Source of the DNA: Burkholderiales bacterium
GTDB lineage: Bacteria; Pseudomonadota; Gammaproteobacteria; Burkholderiales; Burkholderiaceae_D
Direction: 5' to 3'
NCBI GenBank assembly: GCA_016177875.1
Contig: JACOUL010000009.1
Span: forward strand, 1-45,868
Length of the DNA stretch: 45,868 nt
The position numbers and the translations under genes were made by a program. Shown here piece after piece: positions 18,601 to 21,996 of the stretch. Position 1 is the stretch's first letter, and every line of letters begins with the position of its first letter. Under the pieces are notes generated by a model, which worked only from the letters and a program-made list of their open reading frames with translations, was not told the origin of the DNA and ran no database searches.

Positions 18601-20099
18601 AACAGGGACGATGGGGTGGTTTGGTCGGTGAATTGGGAGGAGGTAAAGCAGCACAGTTCATGGGGACCGCCCTAAAGGGCTTCGTATCCAGTGTTGCGGG
18701 TACTGTGGTTCGAGGAGGACAAATCAGTACTGCGCAGATCGTAGGTGATGTCTTTGGCAATGCGTTGGGTAGTTCGCTGGCGAGCGGCAATTTCGGCGGA
18801 AATGGGCAACAGACGGAGAAGGTCTACGGTGCCACCTTTGCCGATGACATGGCGGCGCGCAAGGCGATGAATCCGCTCATGTCCTTCTCGGGTGGCTCTT
18901 CGTCTGGCGATGAAGGATTCGGTAGCTCTTTCGGGCCTCCGCAAACTATAGACACACCGCCGGAATTGAGGGAAGGATGGGTTCCTGACGAGCTAAGGAG
19001 TCGAAAGGATTTCCAGCGAGGGGAATTGCTGTTCCATCGTCAGCATGACCTGGGCTACGGCGGAAAAATTTACGTCACCCTTGATCCTGGTGAAACCAGC
19101 TATCCGGATATTCCTGGAATGGAAAGGCGAGGTGACTCAGTCGCGGTAACTCAATATTCAAGGAAAAGCGACACAACCAGGTATTACGACGCACCGATTT
19201 ACACTCCAATAGGCGCTTTGGAGGGTGACGCTACTAACGTGGCAGCGCCTAGCTTCACCAAGCAAGATGTTTCGTTCGCAAGTTTGGCGAAAAACTTTGC
19301 CGGCGGCATAGGCGATACTGCTTATGGTCTCACGATTGGTACATTACATAACGGCTTGGACCTGCTGCAAGCTGCCGGCTCCGTGGCATGGAACGAGTTG
19401 GGCGTGCGCGACGCATACAATTGGTCGACCAATTCCAATGCGCCGAAGTGGTACGCCGACTTGAATGGCCCGACGGCAGAGGCGTATCGCAATGGGACTT
19501 CCCAATTTGAGCTGGCGCTGGCGAATACGCCGATCTTGAATGTCGGAGTCTTGAGCTACCACGCGACGACAGCCACGCTCAATGGCGATTGGAATGGATT
19601 GGCTCGGCAAGCCGGCGGTGTGGCGGGCGGCTTTGCTGTCGGTGCCGGTGTTCAGCGGTACGGTAACTATAATGTTCGTTCGCCGATCTACATGGATGCT
19701 CAGCCAGGCACACTCTATTCTGGGGTGCCAATTGGCCTACGTAATCCTCTGGTAAAGAATATAGACTTTGGTGCACACTTAAGGCAGTTGATTGGTGATC
19801 CACCCCCTGGCATGATCGATCCGCATGCGCACCACATCTTATTCAAGGAGGGTAATGGTGCTGCTCAAAAAGCGCTTGTTCAAGAGGGGCAAGCGCTGTT
19901 GAAGCGGTACGATATTGATCCGATCATGGGCGTGGAAAATCTGACATGGGCACCGAATCGAGTGGCTGGTCAACACGGCATTGATGCGCTAAGAAATGTG
20001 GTCAATAGCCTCAAACAGGTTGAACAATTTGGCGGTGACCGAGCTGCAATTGTCAAGAAACTCCAAGAGTTAGGCCAACTGGCTGCTCAAAGAAAGTAA
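3..20099 (+). CDS. Giant LysM / propeller / YD-repeat polymorphic toxin with C-terminal AHH-type nuclease (5' end outside window)
   Basis: The frame is open at the left edge and enters inside a LysM-type repeat, so the N-terminus and any secretion signal are not visible; the TTG at 24 is an internal Leu codon, not a start. Order by nucleotide: LysM repeats (3-620); Ser/Thr/Asn-rich linker (620-850); eight propeller-like repeats (850-2150); six LysM repeats (2155-3225); YD repeats (3230-7050, 7700-10840, 15540-17830); 13 copies of an unrecognised module (within 7050-15520); beta-sandwich-like spacers (11400-12200, 12850-13440); one LysM (17870-18036); hydrophobic Gly/Ala-rich stretch (18130-18840); nuclease (19797-20099). 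YD repeats form shells around toxins in the RHS/Tc families and LysM binds glycan, so I infer a cell-surface or secreted contact toxin. I see no PAAR domain and no canonical DPxGxxGG core-closing motif. The tip and the propeller appear less G+C-rich than the core. Architecture is certain; delivery route is unknown. Confidence 0.9.
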   Translation: MAALQAALGNPALTTGAKLTSLPATLNYSVAVNVAPYYSVQAGDTWASITNALYGTTDANAASALQAALGNPALTAGAQLTSIPATLNYITTISAPPHYFVQAGDTWTGITQALYGTSHANAVAALQAILGNPALTAGTKLDNLPPTLDYSITVDVTPYYQVQAGDTWAGITNTLYGTTEAHAIAALKTTEGNPTLSTGTKLYVPSTLNYEVTTQQATDTLNSAALSTFGSQTVNSPLNNSALATTENQAASNTLNNAALNTTDVQNTNTTYSLNAGALTATNGSWSGMSSVDVLAMSTSGGISDPIVAYDQNGNGLKIWVDNNNVYVSRYAKNSNAPTLSQWSAPVSLASDVLSTTGIRPNLVVSPNGNALVTWVDTAQQRVYAKRFVNGVWDSQSALLNVPSGYINGQPTCAISDSGKAVVAFWRGAYVYANVFNGSAWQSTPTSLNYGNLAEAQIPQLGMDANGNVTAMWMQAASGEPNASIFVSRYDASTATWSTATGTTVENFTGHVTDMNFAVDGNGNGLATWLQDNTLYSNGYTKSTDSWSGPIVLATGSASNPLYVSSKALALSSNGNGVVTWKQSMITYARRYANGAWLGTGADTLNPYSTLSNASPVAVVNDSGQAAVLSFYNAGNGNVLVLSNRYNGSQWVSAENIQTTNFCPIYSGWELIAYRGFSAAIDASGDITTLWLNDEGIPYGTPHGVSARLYGSTYVAGQQYYTIPQGATWTSVASALYGTSNVASQLQSVLGNPALTAGSQLTGLPTTLTYSTQNSITVPAYYQVQAGDTWTSITQALYGTSNANAVTALQTALGNPALTTGAKLTSLPSTLNYTVTVSVAPYYSVTAGDTWASITNALYGTTDPNAASALQTALGNLALTTSAKLTNIPATLNYTTIVTVTPYYQVQAGDTWESITNALYGTTDPNAIAALQTALGNPALTAGAQLTNIPATLNYTATISAPPHYFVQAGDTWTSITQALYGTSHANAVAALQAALGNPALTAGTKLNNLPATLDYSVTVNVTPYYQVQAGDTWAGITNTLYGTTEAHAIAALQTAEGNPTLSTGTKLYVPSSLDCLSTDTNGEMRVTDALGNVTTFISDLKGQLIGIQSAPVNGVSQQFSYTYNVNGDVTSQTDGLGHTVTYQYDANGNQILQRDAAGNTITRTYGSKNELLTETIYAVPDSDGAGPAQPSQAITTRYAYDNTGHLRFTVSAEGRITEYRYNASGQQVSNITYAGNLYDLSGLSANTSIAESALAAWAAGAGVDKSNTLRIDTTYDFRGLVASVTRYAKVDGTGAGVSDGTQSTTYYIYDQAGQLLKTIAPKGVATTGNADDFVTRYTYDGLGRLLSTTDSLNIVTLNQYDDATHQIKVTLANGLATTSTYDAAGELISVTQSDGANTLGQTSYQYDALGRLRMVTDASGVTRHSLYDEAGRKVADIDGDRSLTEYVYNANSQVIRVIQYATPVSTAALVDGSGNPASVSLAAIRPATSGDDRSSWSLYAAANRLVKTVDALGYVTETQYDGASRVTAVIRYANAVNAGTITANTQATDAVVTPASSAADRRARSFYDNDGRLLAVLDAEGYLSENQYDAAGRLIHTISYAAPTNSADWAAGTLAQLRPAANAASDIHTWKFYDAESRLIATVDGEGYLTETMYDVNGNATQQTRYGNKALIAPNAITGSTTVVSLRPDLSSQDRTNSWTYTDLNQVKTQTDNQGTVTQYIYDDVGNLIKTDLALGTANARTLQVKYDKQGHVIGELTAEGSTTLAALSNPTQAQIDAVWTQYGISHQYDSLGRRIATTDQSGNRTLFYYDAVGHLTLTVSALGEVTENRYNSLNQLTATARLATRIDTTGLTGGMMTPAVAARIDAARNDLQDSKIRYMYNLNGAVATRIDEEIYTTTFQYDAFGEVVARTSQVDHASVTETARTVFDANGRVLYQIDAAGIVTRYAYDQVGRVTRSTRYANTIATAGLSLSPSAIDVESLISADLGRDLSLTNVYDRDGRLVFAIDGTGSVTQRIYDSNGNVLRQITYATRISAGVLPTFDAVSSAVAAIADPANDTLTVNVYDAGNRLAYSIDGIGVVTSYTYDENGNLISSARYANQIAVRSQPINAAADVAGLLGASPEQVQKRMAYDASNRLVAVAEAQSADANGNLQWAVTSISYDSNGNVASRTEFATLLVSANPDAGAIKAWVDSAANHAANDRTTVMAYDATNRLIASALTLQTDAAGRMQWSVTSQAYDAAGNVIARTVHASSLTSANAAARPSADDLKSWIADAANYDPAHDQAVRMVYDRAGRVTATATAQQADANSGMAGQLQWSIVKQEYDGNGNVVSRTAYATSIWSPTAGVHPNNAAAYAQLVTDFKAYFDNTAEGAVMQDWPQAGYSLTKGAGDVAVLKDADGKVVYTMRKDDSPRAVAAECALIRQHWEAQFSATFGVDFRFMPDTDIYVPSTTLVPGDTAGKTVYEQLVEDFNAFFNDNATGVEIHGWQYADDKIVRGPDDTAIYYRHATDTVGYVFHQADGPLAVARDNADIRSGMEFNANRRNGLTDPATQFHFVRRDARISTSGAAQSDVIDWINSVTANAALDQTALMAYDASGRLKLSATTHHLGANGQMQWAVVRNEYDGSGNLVVRTAYANMLSGMNLTPADIGAPISANVKDAVTRMAYDSAGRLLFSVDALGGVVGREYDAFGNVIKQTAYAVPVSLSGTLTADALRGVLNQSDANNHVERRIFDAAGHLTYTADAEGDVTHLEYDARGNLVKKTAYANKAAIGQSLDNIVAGTADQVTSMAYDFANRLVYSVDAEGDVSKLDYDAFGNVVQQIAYALKWSGSSTTLETLRSGVQSNPNDRVQRNVFDSANRLVYSVDAAGFVAYTQYDGAGRIRSATHYAAAISAGTPATLEGIVGALGVHPQGHANWFEYNAAGQLAASGDPMNFVESYTYDALGQKRSFTNKNGATWTYRYDAGGHLTDEIAPEVEVATLSRSGAVITVNTPDTGIVTHLDYDAFGRLATRTEAANIAGAQRSTSYSYDALGRQVTVTYPPVAVYQTESDAALLANGANGAVTRTDTQPLDLSTATTYDIFGNAVANQDVGGKLSFKVYDKTGSVRFDIDVLGYVTGYERDAFGNVSKLVRYADALPANVFSSFSAQNPPSAAVVEANLGADARVITTTYDKLDRAVKIVEPVVFNYDSSANVDRQYFDAGKTTVHHYDAFGNVVETDTLRNKNTDTWARHNFYFDRRNQLIEEIDALNYVTTRDYDAYGNLTVQKEYATAVTGPVKTDELPALLAGADDRETRYQYDENNRKVAEIRVAIAQSTVSDRVDNSPTVDTVKADATTLYDYDKVGNQTKVTDALGGVTRTEYDALGRIKAVVAPMVGSGAGGILPLTVFQRDAFGNVVVRTDYAQGANSASAFAPAGLDAEHDRTSYTFFNSHGLAIESVDALGHSSYASYDRFSHVAKTWQASSASGSGNSIVNTFDYDALGRLVNQRERYADPVSGASSIVNHRMQYNAFGEVIAKGINGYQEHFDYDAAGRMWRTNSGDGAVKVNLFDLAGQQTAELKSIDRNLDDARLSSAKEVVQLGGLVRTDTIYDLAERQVRQIGTERHSTFSGNFMPSDYAAFKRIEDALDQFFHSAPGTTSSNWDGMGGSMTLNADGSATYSYAGANSSAASYTFTSADGPLKAVKECAAIRAVWERQYNLSFNRSGDNYAPRNYDAYRLVEADFDRIFTWVPGTYGWANGTVRVIDSSMAVYTDTAGHAYRFFKSDGPLTVAGQVEALRTWWESVYQPGFSQDEGITVEKAFLKGTYTWGGVTQTATGGEPGVVYTVEPASIRLEWSSLESLGSGEIRVDVDYVDGVNYQDTHLTQYFSASFAANGVTIDQEIPHETNNVLTSGGVSALKNVFVSKKSADGSWKVVMGVVQDPAQVQPNITTLLSAPSQIPIIGSQFGDLGNFVFGSVLDDPSKKLQFEKRAIGASDWQALIVTDFGGSLSVDTRTLAKGSSYEYRTYYLDEQGQVQTVDTGTITVPLDTLSSTPTMSSAGILSWDAPADPAVTQTFRYRTAYSVHPNDATVYESLLAGFNSYFATTAEGSVRQDWPLIGYSLTRSAGDTAILKDASGNVIYTMHKSDDPRRVAADCALIRQRWEADYSALSGKSFYFIQEDEAYTPTITLIPGRSDGMTVYDQLVADFNVFFNGAVAGTEVYGWLYADDKMVRGQGDTAIYYRHATDSTGYVFHQADGPLAAARDNADIRAGMELNANRQNGLTDPATQFRFVKRDAGDPDSGWVTFAPDAVTTAEGKSRVDLSHLTGGVFDYEVVQFRNGSPVAHANGVLTATMPSAAGLAPVSLPYLKLDVNAVIPALTTIGVLNNTPLYADAQIVGNDAFGRPIYANNGAGNAIKAALLTWAGAAPTAFRFRVAGNQDWLQRPVFTITDAGTGQTLNAVNLTGLGGGNYEFEALYSASAGASAYAHSVGKFSLTGNGSYKPSDNDAYAALVADFAQLFTLPTGTSVELWGGTVTRTNDDGAIYIAGGQSYIFEQSQGPLEVAAEIEALRNDWEQRYQFQFVGQNASYVVTNAQGYSLQDMRNAYAALRADYAAYFQTSAAGQLIAKDQNADGTADINFVRADAASAYLMGSDMQTITQAEGALVVANRIEALRLGWETQFGFKFYREFGYVSGQTPTLHVAAAPGSTNPFSGADAYAELLRQYDNYFEDEVNNPIGSTINWMGGILKKTSATTAEYTPLDTSQPLFTMPSDAFDLVNLGDDIRNALAQQYGIAFQSQSYGLTVSNAAIYNQLFADYLAALQVPPGTLSAFINGHSLIMTNTSGTAIFTPDAVAVMSANDLPIDLVRIYPELRNYWSAQYSITFDLQADGSYLPSNQSVYEQLVSDYQSWFNSATSGQVAYAGGMLIYHTAGAAYLLLGRTDTVSASETPLSLALRNDIIRQDWQDAYGIVFTQGGSGYYALGDQTSQTGWGQLVTAYQNFMQQQPGERWTLSSGAYFIRTADNGASFVPAGQSLASITLTAGDTPLDIAARSPRIRSGWESQMAAAGLPFVFVTGEPGLDTWWAPLSTEGMTQLQAAYDTYFNDAVPGQGTNWSQFSEGMTIVRGTNLANGQGQAYVSAGGAFRFFQADTVESLLNESQAIRESWAKEYPALAFTLANAGYLDGAAVEMTASASGATASTQTVRSTTRAGADVKATTSHDSTVRYDSARTLDRWSNVLAVTDPSGNGYGTAFHYNANNQVVEQDAGVKFAADGSWSNTATTSVSRSYYDALGRQAATENANHHVNAMLRDAWGNVTNELHTDGGNIQHAYNAFGEESLRITAQNADGLSNHIVKEYDQAGRLTKETQSAVDVYRTDELSLHNWTVSYVGQSASTTQYHYDLAGRRIDTVNNAGETTYTSYDTRGNVARTEQPGNVVTTAQFDANNHKTLQTDANGNSSAWDVNYFGQTVSHTGISIAGQTAVQFQYEYNGLGQLSRTTSSRGAEQLGDTRYQYDEAGNLIGIDERGFGSADDTGAKLPSNLQTRYALDGAGRHVRERTTRQVADNTNGILVRNQTIYQDNRITYDAQGRLFKVEDGRYSQITYYDLAGNRKQVITEYDTDPMLADTKLVKEAATYAYRFEGATHQKVILSYEYDVMERNTAITTQTATNGGALIDDHKRSALMYYDRAGNLTDVITTVDTADGTMQAHDKSHYDAQNRLVKTERYIGAYLDSAIDPYTGAYTGPYADIYNADQAPRWLTIDLRQYDQAGRVVYSGANNILYGEPDNGMPQQFDMFKLGLRDTETKYVYNGGDHRLWATQMNSAKQFTTYDKVGNVTRSITDTLNYLNPGTYYDTTYKGFDGYVADKVELRQADGAPVMATTNYTYDAYGHLQQTVMDNGDPLQIQRRTMVNSADGQVLQRTLTGKHQAPSEVQHFLIANGQQLGESGHNPSQANFDPSFAALAGQHATSGPRTYVVAKDGETLEDIARMVWGDSSLWYKIADTNGLTGGEALEAGQVLTLPADVKPASNNATTFQPYDPSRAVGDTLPSLPIPAKDNGCGEFGTVVMVFVAFFVTCMTAGATKELFVGVLGEAMAVIADGAIAGAAGSLASQAVGNIMGVQDGFNWKDVALAAISGAVGGAMQGVSFAGLDKFGNAIVRGAISSALSQGISVATGLQKEFSWVGVAAAAVSAGVGEAISDSILGTPVEGPTRPGEQGRWGGLVGELGGGKAAQFMGTALKGFVSSVAGTVVRGGQISTAQIVGDVFGNALGSSLASGNFGGNGQQTEKVYGATFADDMAARKAMNPLMSFSGGSSSGDEGFGSSFGPPQTIDTPPELREGWVPDELRSRKDFQRGELLFHRQHDLGYGGKIYVTLDPGETSYPDIPGMERRGDSVAVTQYSRKSDTTRYYDAPIYTPIGALEGDATNVAAPSFTKQDVSFASLAKNFAGGIGDTAYGLTIGTLHNGLDLLQAAGSVAWNELGVRDAYNWSTNSNAPKWYADLNGPTAEAYRNGTSQFELALANTPILNVGVLSYHATTATLNGDWNGLARQAGGVAGGFAVGAGVQRYGNYNVRSPIYMDAQPGTLYSGVPIGLRNPLVKNIDFGAHLRQLIGDPPPGMIDPHAHHILFKEGNGAAQKALVQEGQALLKRYDIDPIMGVENLTWAPNRVAGQHGIDALRNVVNSLKQVEQFGGDRAAIVKKLQELGQLAAQRK
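211..617 (+). repeat. Long in-frame direct repeat, copy A (copy B at 2809-3215)
   Basis: About 407 bp inside LysM array 1 recurs 2598 bp downstream at 2809-3215 with roughly 94 percent identity by eye and no gaps seen. The offset is a multiple of three (866 codons). Recombination between the copies would remove the propeller and four LysM repeats without breaking the frame. Confidence 0.8.
850..2150 (+). other. Eight-repeat propeller-like region in the giant protein
   Basis: Eight successive repeats of roughly 45-65 residues share a D/S-x-x-G-x-(A/G/V)-x-x-x-W turn-strand followed 10-20 residues later by a Y/R-R-Y or similar strand and often an N-G-x-W turn. Examples are NGNALVTWVD, ANGNVTAMWMQ, NGNGLATWLQD and NGNGVVTWKQ. 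Repeated four-strand patterns of this kind usually form beta-propellers that bind carbohydrate or protein. The block looks less G+C-rich than its flanks and lies between two similar LysM arrays, which suggests later acquisition or duplication. The propeller fold is inferred from pattern only. Confidence 0.6.
2155..3225 (+). repeat. LysM-type repeat array 2
   Basis: Six tandem repeats of about 61 residues with the same core as array 1. The first is the most divergent (YYTIPQGATWTSVASALYG); the last two closely match the last two of array 1. The array leads directly into the first YD block. Confidence 0.85.
2809..3215 (+). repeat. Long in-frame direct repeat, copy B
   Basis: Partner of the copy at 211-617. 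Most differences are single substitutions; it ends where the shared GTGTKLYVPS motif gives way to copy-specific sequence. Confidence 0.8.
7050..15520 (+). repeat. Thirteen copies of an unrecognised ~90-105-residue module
   Basis: Approximate copy positions: 7060-7370, 7380-7690, 10843-11140, 11145-11400, 12204-12525, 12531-12845, 13451-13728, 13753-14035, 14092-14370, 14371-14640, 14643-14908, 14909-15200 and 15220-15510. The shared pattern is: aliphatic or Tyr, x2, L, x2, D/A-F/Y, x2, F/Y-F near the start; a G-rich hairpin; a Y/F-x-F strand; then D/E-G/T-P-L-x-V/I-A, x5-7, I-R-x-x-W-E and an F-x-F strand. Copies 1+2 and 5+6 are paired duplicates. Modules 7-13 form an almost uninterrupted array. 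I do not recognise the family. Positions inside an otherwise YD-repeat protein suggest outward-facing insertions or spacers. Confidence 0.75.
17870..18036 (+). other. C-terminal single LysM domain of the giant protein
   Basis: A canonical LysM differing from the N-terminal arrays: YVVAKDGETLEDIARMVWGD, then a helix and A-G-Q-V-L-T-L-P at its end. It separates the last YD block from the hydrophobic Gly/Ala-rich segment before the toxin, where an RHS core-closing motif would normally be expected. Confidence 0.85.
19797..20099 (+). other. AHH-type HNH/EndoVII nuclease tip
   Basis: The last hundred residues carry P-H-A-H-H-I-L-F-K-E-G near 19821-19853, a helix rich in Ala/Gln/Leu, D-I-D-P-I, then E-N-L-T-W-A-P-N-R and G-Q-H-G near 19936-19981. 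A His-His pair followed by a helix and a late conserved His is the signature of AHH/HHH-type toxins in the HNH/EndoVII superfamily, metal-dependent DNases or RNases. Which subfamily, and whether DNA is the target, cannot be told from sequence alone. Confidence 0.75.
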
Positions 20100-20103
20100 C
20101 GAT

Positions 20104-20601
20104 ATGGATGAGAAAATAAAGCCTATACAAATTTACGAGGCCATTACACAAGGCAAAATTGAACAAGCAATATCATGGTTGAAAACAAATCCTGATTTCT
20201 TGAACATGGAGACGCCATTTGGCGCGTGGTTGCACGTGGCAGCTTCGGTCGGCAGTGTCGAAATGGTGAAGGAGTTGCTAGATTTAGGTGTGGATATCAA
20301 TGCGCGCGGCGGTACGCTCGGCGGCAACGCGCTAAATTATGCGGCTTCGAATGGTCACATGGAGGTTGTTAAGTATCTGCTTTCCTGTGGTGCTGAAATG
20401 GACGTAAGCGAGCCAGAAAGGAATCCGCTATTCAGTGCTATTTACGGCGGGCACATCGAGATCGTAAATCTGCTCATTGAAAATGGCATTGATATCCACG
20501 TTAAGTACACAGGAGAGTCCATGAAAAATATGGATGCCCTGGCCTTTGCGCAAGAGCGAGGACAAGCGGAGATCGCTGCTCTATTGAGCAAGAATCAATA
20601 A
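20104..20601 (+). CDS. Ankyrin-repeat protein, probable immunity protein for the AHH toxin
   Basis: A 165-residue soluble protein with no signal peptide or membrane segment. Three to four ankyrin repeats are visible: FGAWLHVAASVGSVEMVKEL, then G-N-A-L-N-Y-A-A-S-N-G-H-M-E-V-V-K-Y-L-L, N-P-L-F-S-A-I-Y-G-G-H-I-E-I-V-N-L-L, and a final D-A-L-A-F-A-Q-E-R-G-Q-A-E-I-A-A-L-L. The ATG lies four bases after the toxin stop, giving an operon and probably coupled translation. Ankyrin proteins are a known class of immunity protein beside nuclease toxins, so I infer that it binds and blocks the upstream nuclease. The gene looks more A+T-rich than the YD core, as usual for exchanged toxin/immunity cassettes. 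Assignment as immunity protein rests on position and fold. Confidence 0.8.
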   Translation: MDEKIKPIQIYEAITQGKIEQAISWLKTNPDFLNMETPFGAWLHVAASVGSVEMVKELLDLGVDINARGGTLGGNALNYAASNGHMEVVKYLLSCGAEMDVSEPERNPLFSAIYGGHIEIVNLLIENGIDIHVKYTGESMKNMDALAFAQERGQAEIAALLSKNQ

Positions 20602-20646
20602 CTCTACCCGCAAGACTGATCGCGTATATCTTCTCTTTGAAATAAA

Positions 20647-20700
20647 AAACCGCTCCCAACCCCCTTAGCTGCAAGGGGTTGTAGAGCGGTTTCTCTTTTT
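20647..20700 (+). terminator. Rho-independent terminator after the toxin/immunity operon
   Basis: Outer arms AAACCGCTC (20647-20655) and GAGCGGTTT (20684-20692) pair perfectly, an inner AACCCC/GGGGTT stem stacks inside, and CTCTTTTT follows. It closes the toxin-immunity unit. Confidence 0.85.
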
Positions 20701-20719
20701 AGCTGCTAAGTAACGGCGT

Positions 20720-20995
20720 TCACTGCGCCGACTGCGCCAGCACGGTATCAATCATCTCCAGCACGAAGCGCTGCTTGGTCTTGGTGTTGCGTACGCCGCT
20801 TCCATCGTATTTCGTGCCGAACTGCCATCGCACGATTTCGCGAAGAAATCCCCGACTTTGCCACATTGGCGTCGTCCGATTTTCGGTGCCGAACCGCGCT
20901 ACGATCGTAGCGCGAATCGAATTGCCATCATAACCACCGCGCAGTAAAAAGGGGACATCACGTCCCCCGAACTTTACGACGATGCCGGCAATCCG
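20720..20995 (-). pseudogene. Reading frame continuing past an amber codon, transposon small gene (broken or non-AUG start)
   Basis: Reading on the minus strand immediately after the TAG at 20996-20998, the same frame stays open for 91 codons to a TGA at 20720-20722. It looks coding: K-F-G-G-R-D-V-P-F-L-L-R-G-G-Y-D-G-N-S-I near the start, then G-F-L-R-E-I-V-R-W-Q-F-G-T-K-Y-D-G-S-G, ending in a Lys/Gln-rich helix. No ATG, GTG or TTG is in frame near its beginning; only ATT and ATC occur. Options are an amber mutation splitting a 151-codon gene, amber readthrough, or a separate gene with a rare start. Function not recognised. Confidence 0.5.
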
Positions 20996-21175
20996 CTAAA
21001 ACGGTTCATCCTCGTTCCGATCCCGTTTGCGCTGCGACGCCTCTTGCAGCATCGCCCGGATATCCTCGCCATACGTCTGCGCCAGCACCTCGCGCACCTG
21101 ATCGAGGAATTCGATCAGCGTGAGCGCGTCTTCCGCACGCAGGTGCGTGACGATCGTATTCACGCGCATGCTCAT
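20996..21175 (-). CDS. 59-residue protein of the transposon operon
   Basis: The ATG overlaps the ATPase stop by four bases (ATGA), so translation is probably coupled. The product is a small helical, charged protein: a beta-like start (MSMRVNTIVTHL), a predicted helix I-E-F-L-D-Q-V-R-E-V-L, then an Arg/Lys/Glu-rich end (R-K-R-D-R-N-E-D-E-P-F). I do not recognise the family. It ends at an amber codon after which the same frame remains coding-like for 91 codons, so this may be the N-terminal part of a 151-residue protein. Its place suggests an accessory transposition factor. Confidence 0.65.
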   Translation of the reverse strand: MSMRVNTIVTHLRAEDALTLIEFLDQVREVLAQTYGEDIRAMLQEASQRKRDRNEDEPF

Positions 21176-21996
21176 GACGCCACCCGCTGCTTTGCCGTTT
21201 GCTGCTTGAGCAAAGCCTCGTGCGACCGCCAGTGCGGCTGCACCAGCGCCGCATTCACATGCGACACGGCGACGATGCGCTGACGGTCCCGGCACGTCTC
21301 TACCAGGCTGGCATAGCACAGGTTGCGGCACAACCGCAGATTCCCCTGCACCGCGCGTGCGATGACCTGCAAGGCCGCTTCGTCGAAGGTATTGGCGCCC
21401 AATCCGACCGCGGCCAATTCGGCGACGATGAACGCGCTTAAATCCGCATCACACAGCGGCAGCAATTGCTTCGAATAGCTGATGCGACTTTTTATATCTT
21501 CATTGCACATCAAGGACAGCCGATGCAACAACTCCGGGTGGCCGAGCAATACCAGATTATGCTTCTTCGGAAACCGCTCGAACAACAGGCGCAATCTGCG
21601 CAGGATATCGATCGCCAGTAGATGCGCATCGTCGATCACGATGAACAGCGTCTTGTTCGATTGTACGTGACGCAATGCCGCCTGCACCAGCTCTTTTTCC
21701 AGATTCTTCATCGGCGCGTCCACCTGCAGCGATTCGGCCAGCAGCCTGAGAATCGGTTGGTAAGTATGCATGGTCTGCGTGAATGACACCACCACCGTAT
21801 CGCGCTCCTTGCCGAGCTGTTCCAGATGCGCGCGGATGACCGACTTGCCCACACCGGGGTGGCCGACGACGACCGAGAAGCCGCCGTGCTGCGCATGGAT
21901 ATTCATCATCTCGACGGCTTCCGCCTGTTGCGTGAGCAAGGCATAGTCGCTGCGGTAAAACGGTTCGCGGGTTAAGCCGAAGGTGGATTTGATCAT
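21172..21996 (-). CDS. AAA+ ATPase of the transposon (TniB/ExeA-like)
   Basis: A 274-residue P-loop ATPase. Walker A is G-H-P-G-V-G-K-S at residues 45-52, Walker B is L-F-I-V-I-D-D-A-H near 115-123, and L-V-L-L-G-H-P-E-L follows as a sensor-1-like strand, with an N-x-K/S-R-I region after it. The N-terminal F-G-L-T-R-E-P-F is typical of ExeA-like proteins and transposition ATPases such as TniB and MuB, which bind target DNA and recruit the transposase. The start is the ATG overlapping the transposase stop (ATGA, 21993-21996). It probably selects target sites for the DDE transposase. Confidence 0.85.
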   Translation of the reverse strand: MIKSTFGLTREPFYRSDYALLTQQAEAVEMMNIHAQHGGFSVVVGHPGVGKSVIRAHLEQLGKERDTVVVSFTQTMHTYQPILRLLAESLQVDAPMKNLEKELVQAALRHVQSNKTLFIVIDDAHLLAIDILRRLRLLFERFPKKHNLVLLGHPELLHRLSLMCNEDIKSRISYSKQLLPLCDADLSAFIVAELAAVGLGANTFDEAALQVIARAVQGNLRLCRNLCYASLVETCRDRQRIVAVSHVNAALVQPHWRSHEALLKQQTAKQRVAS

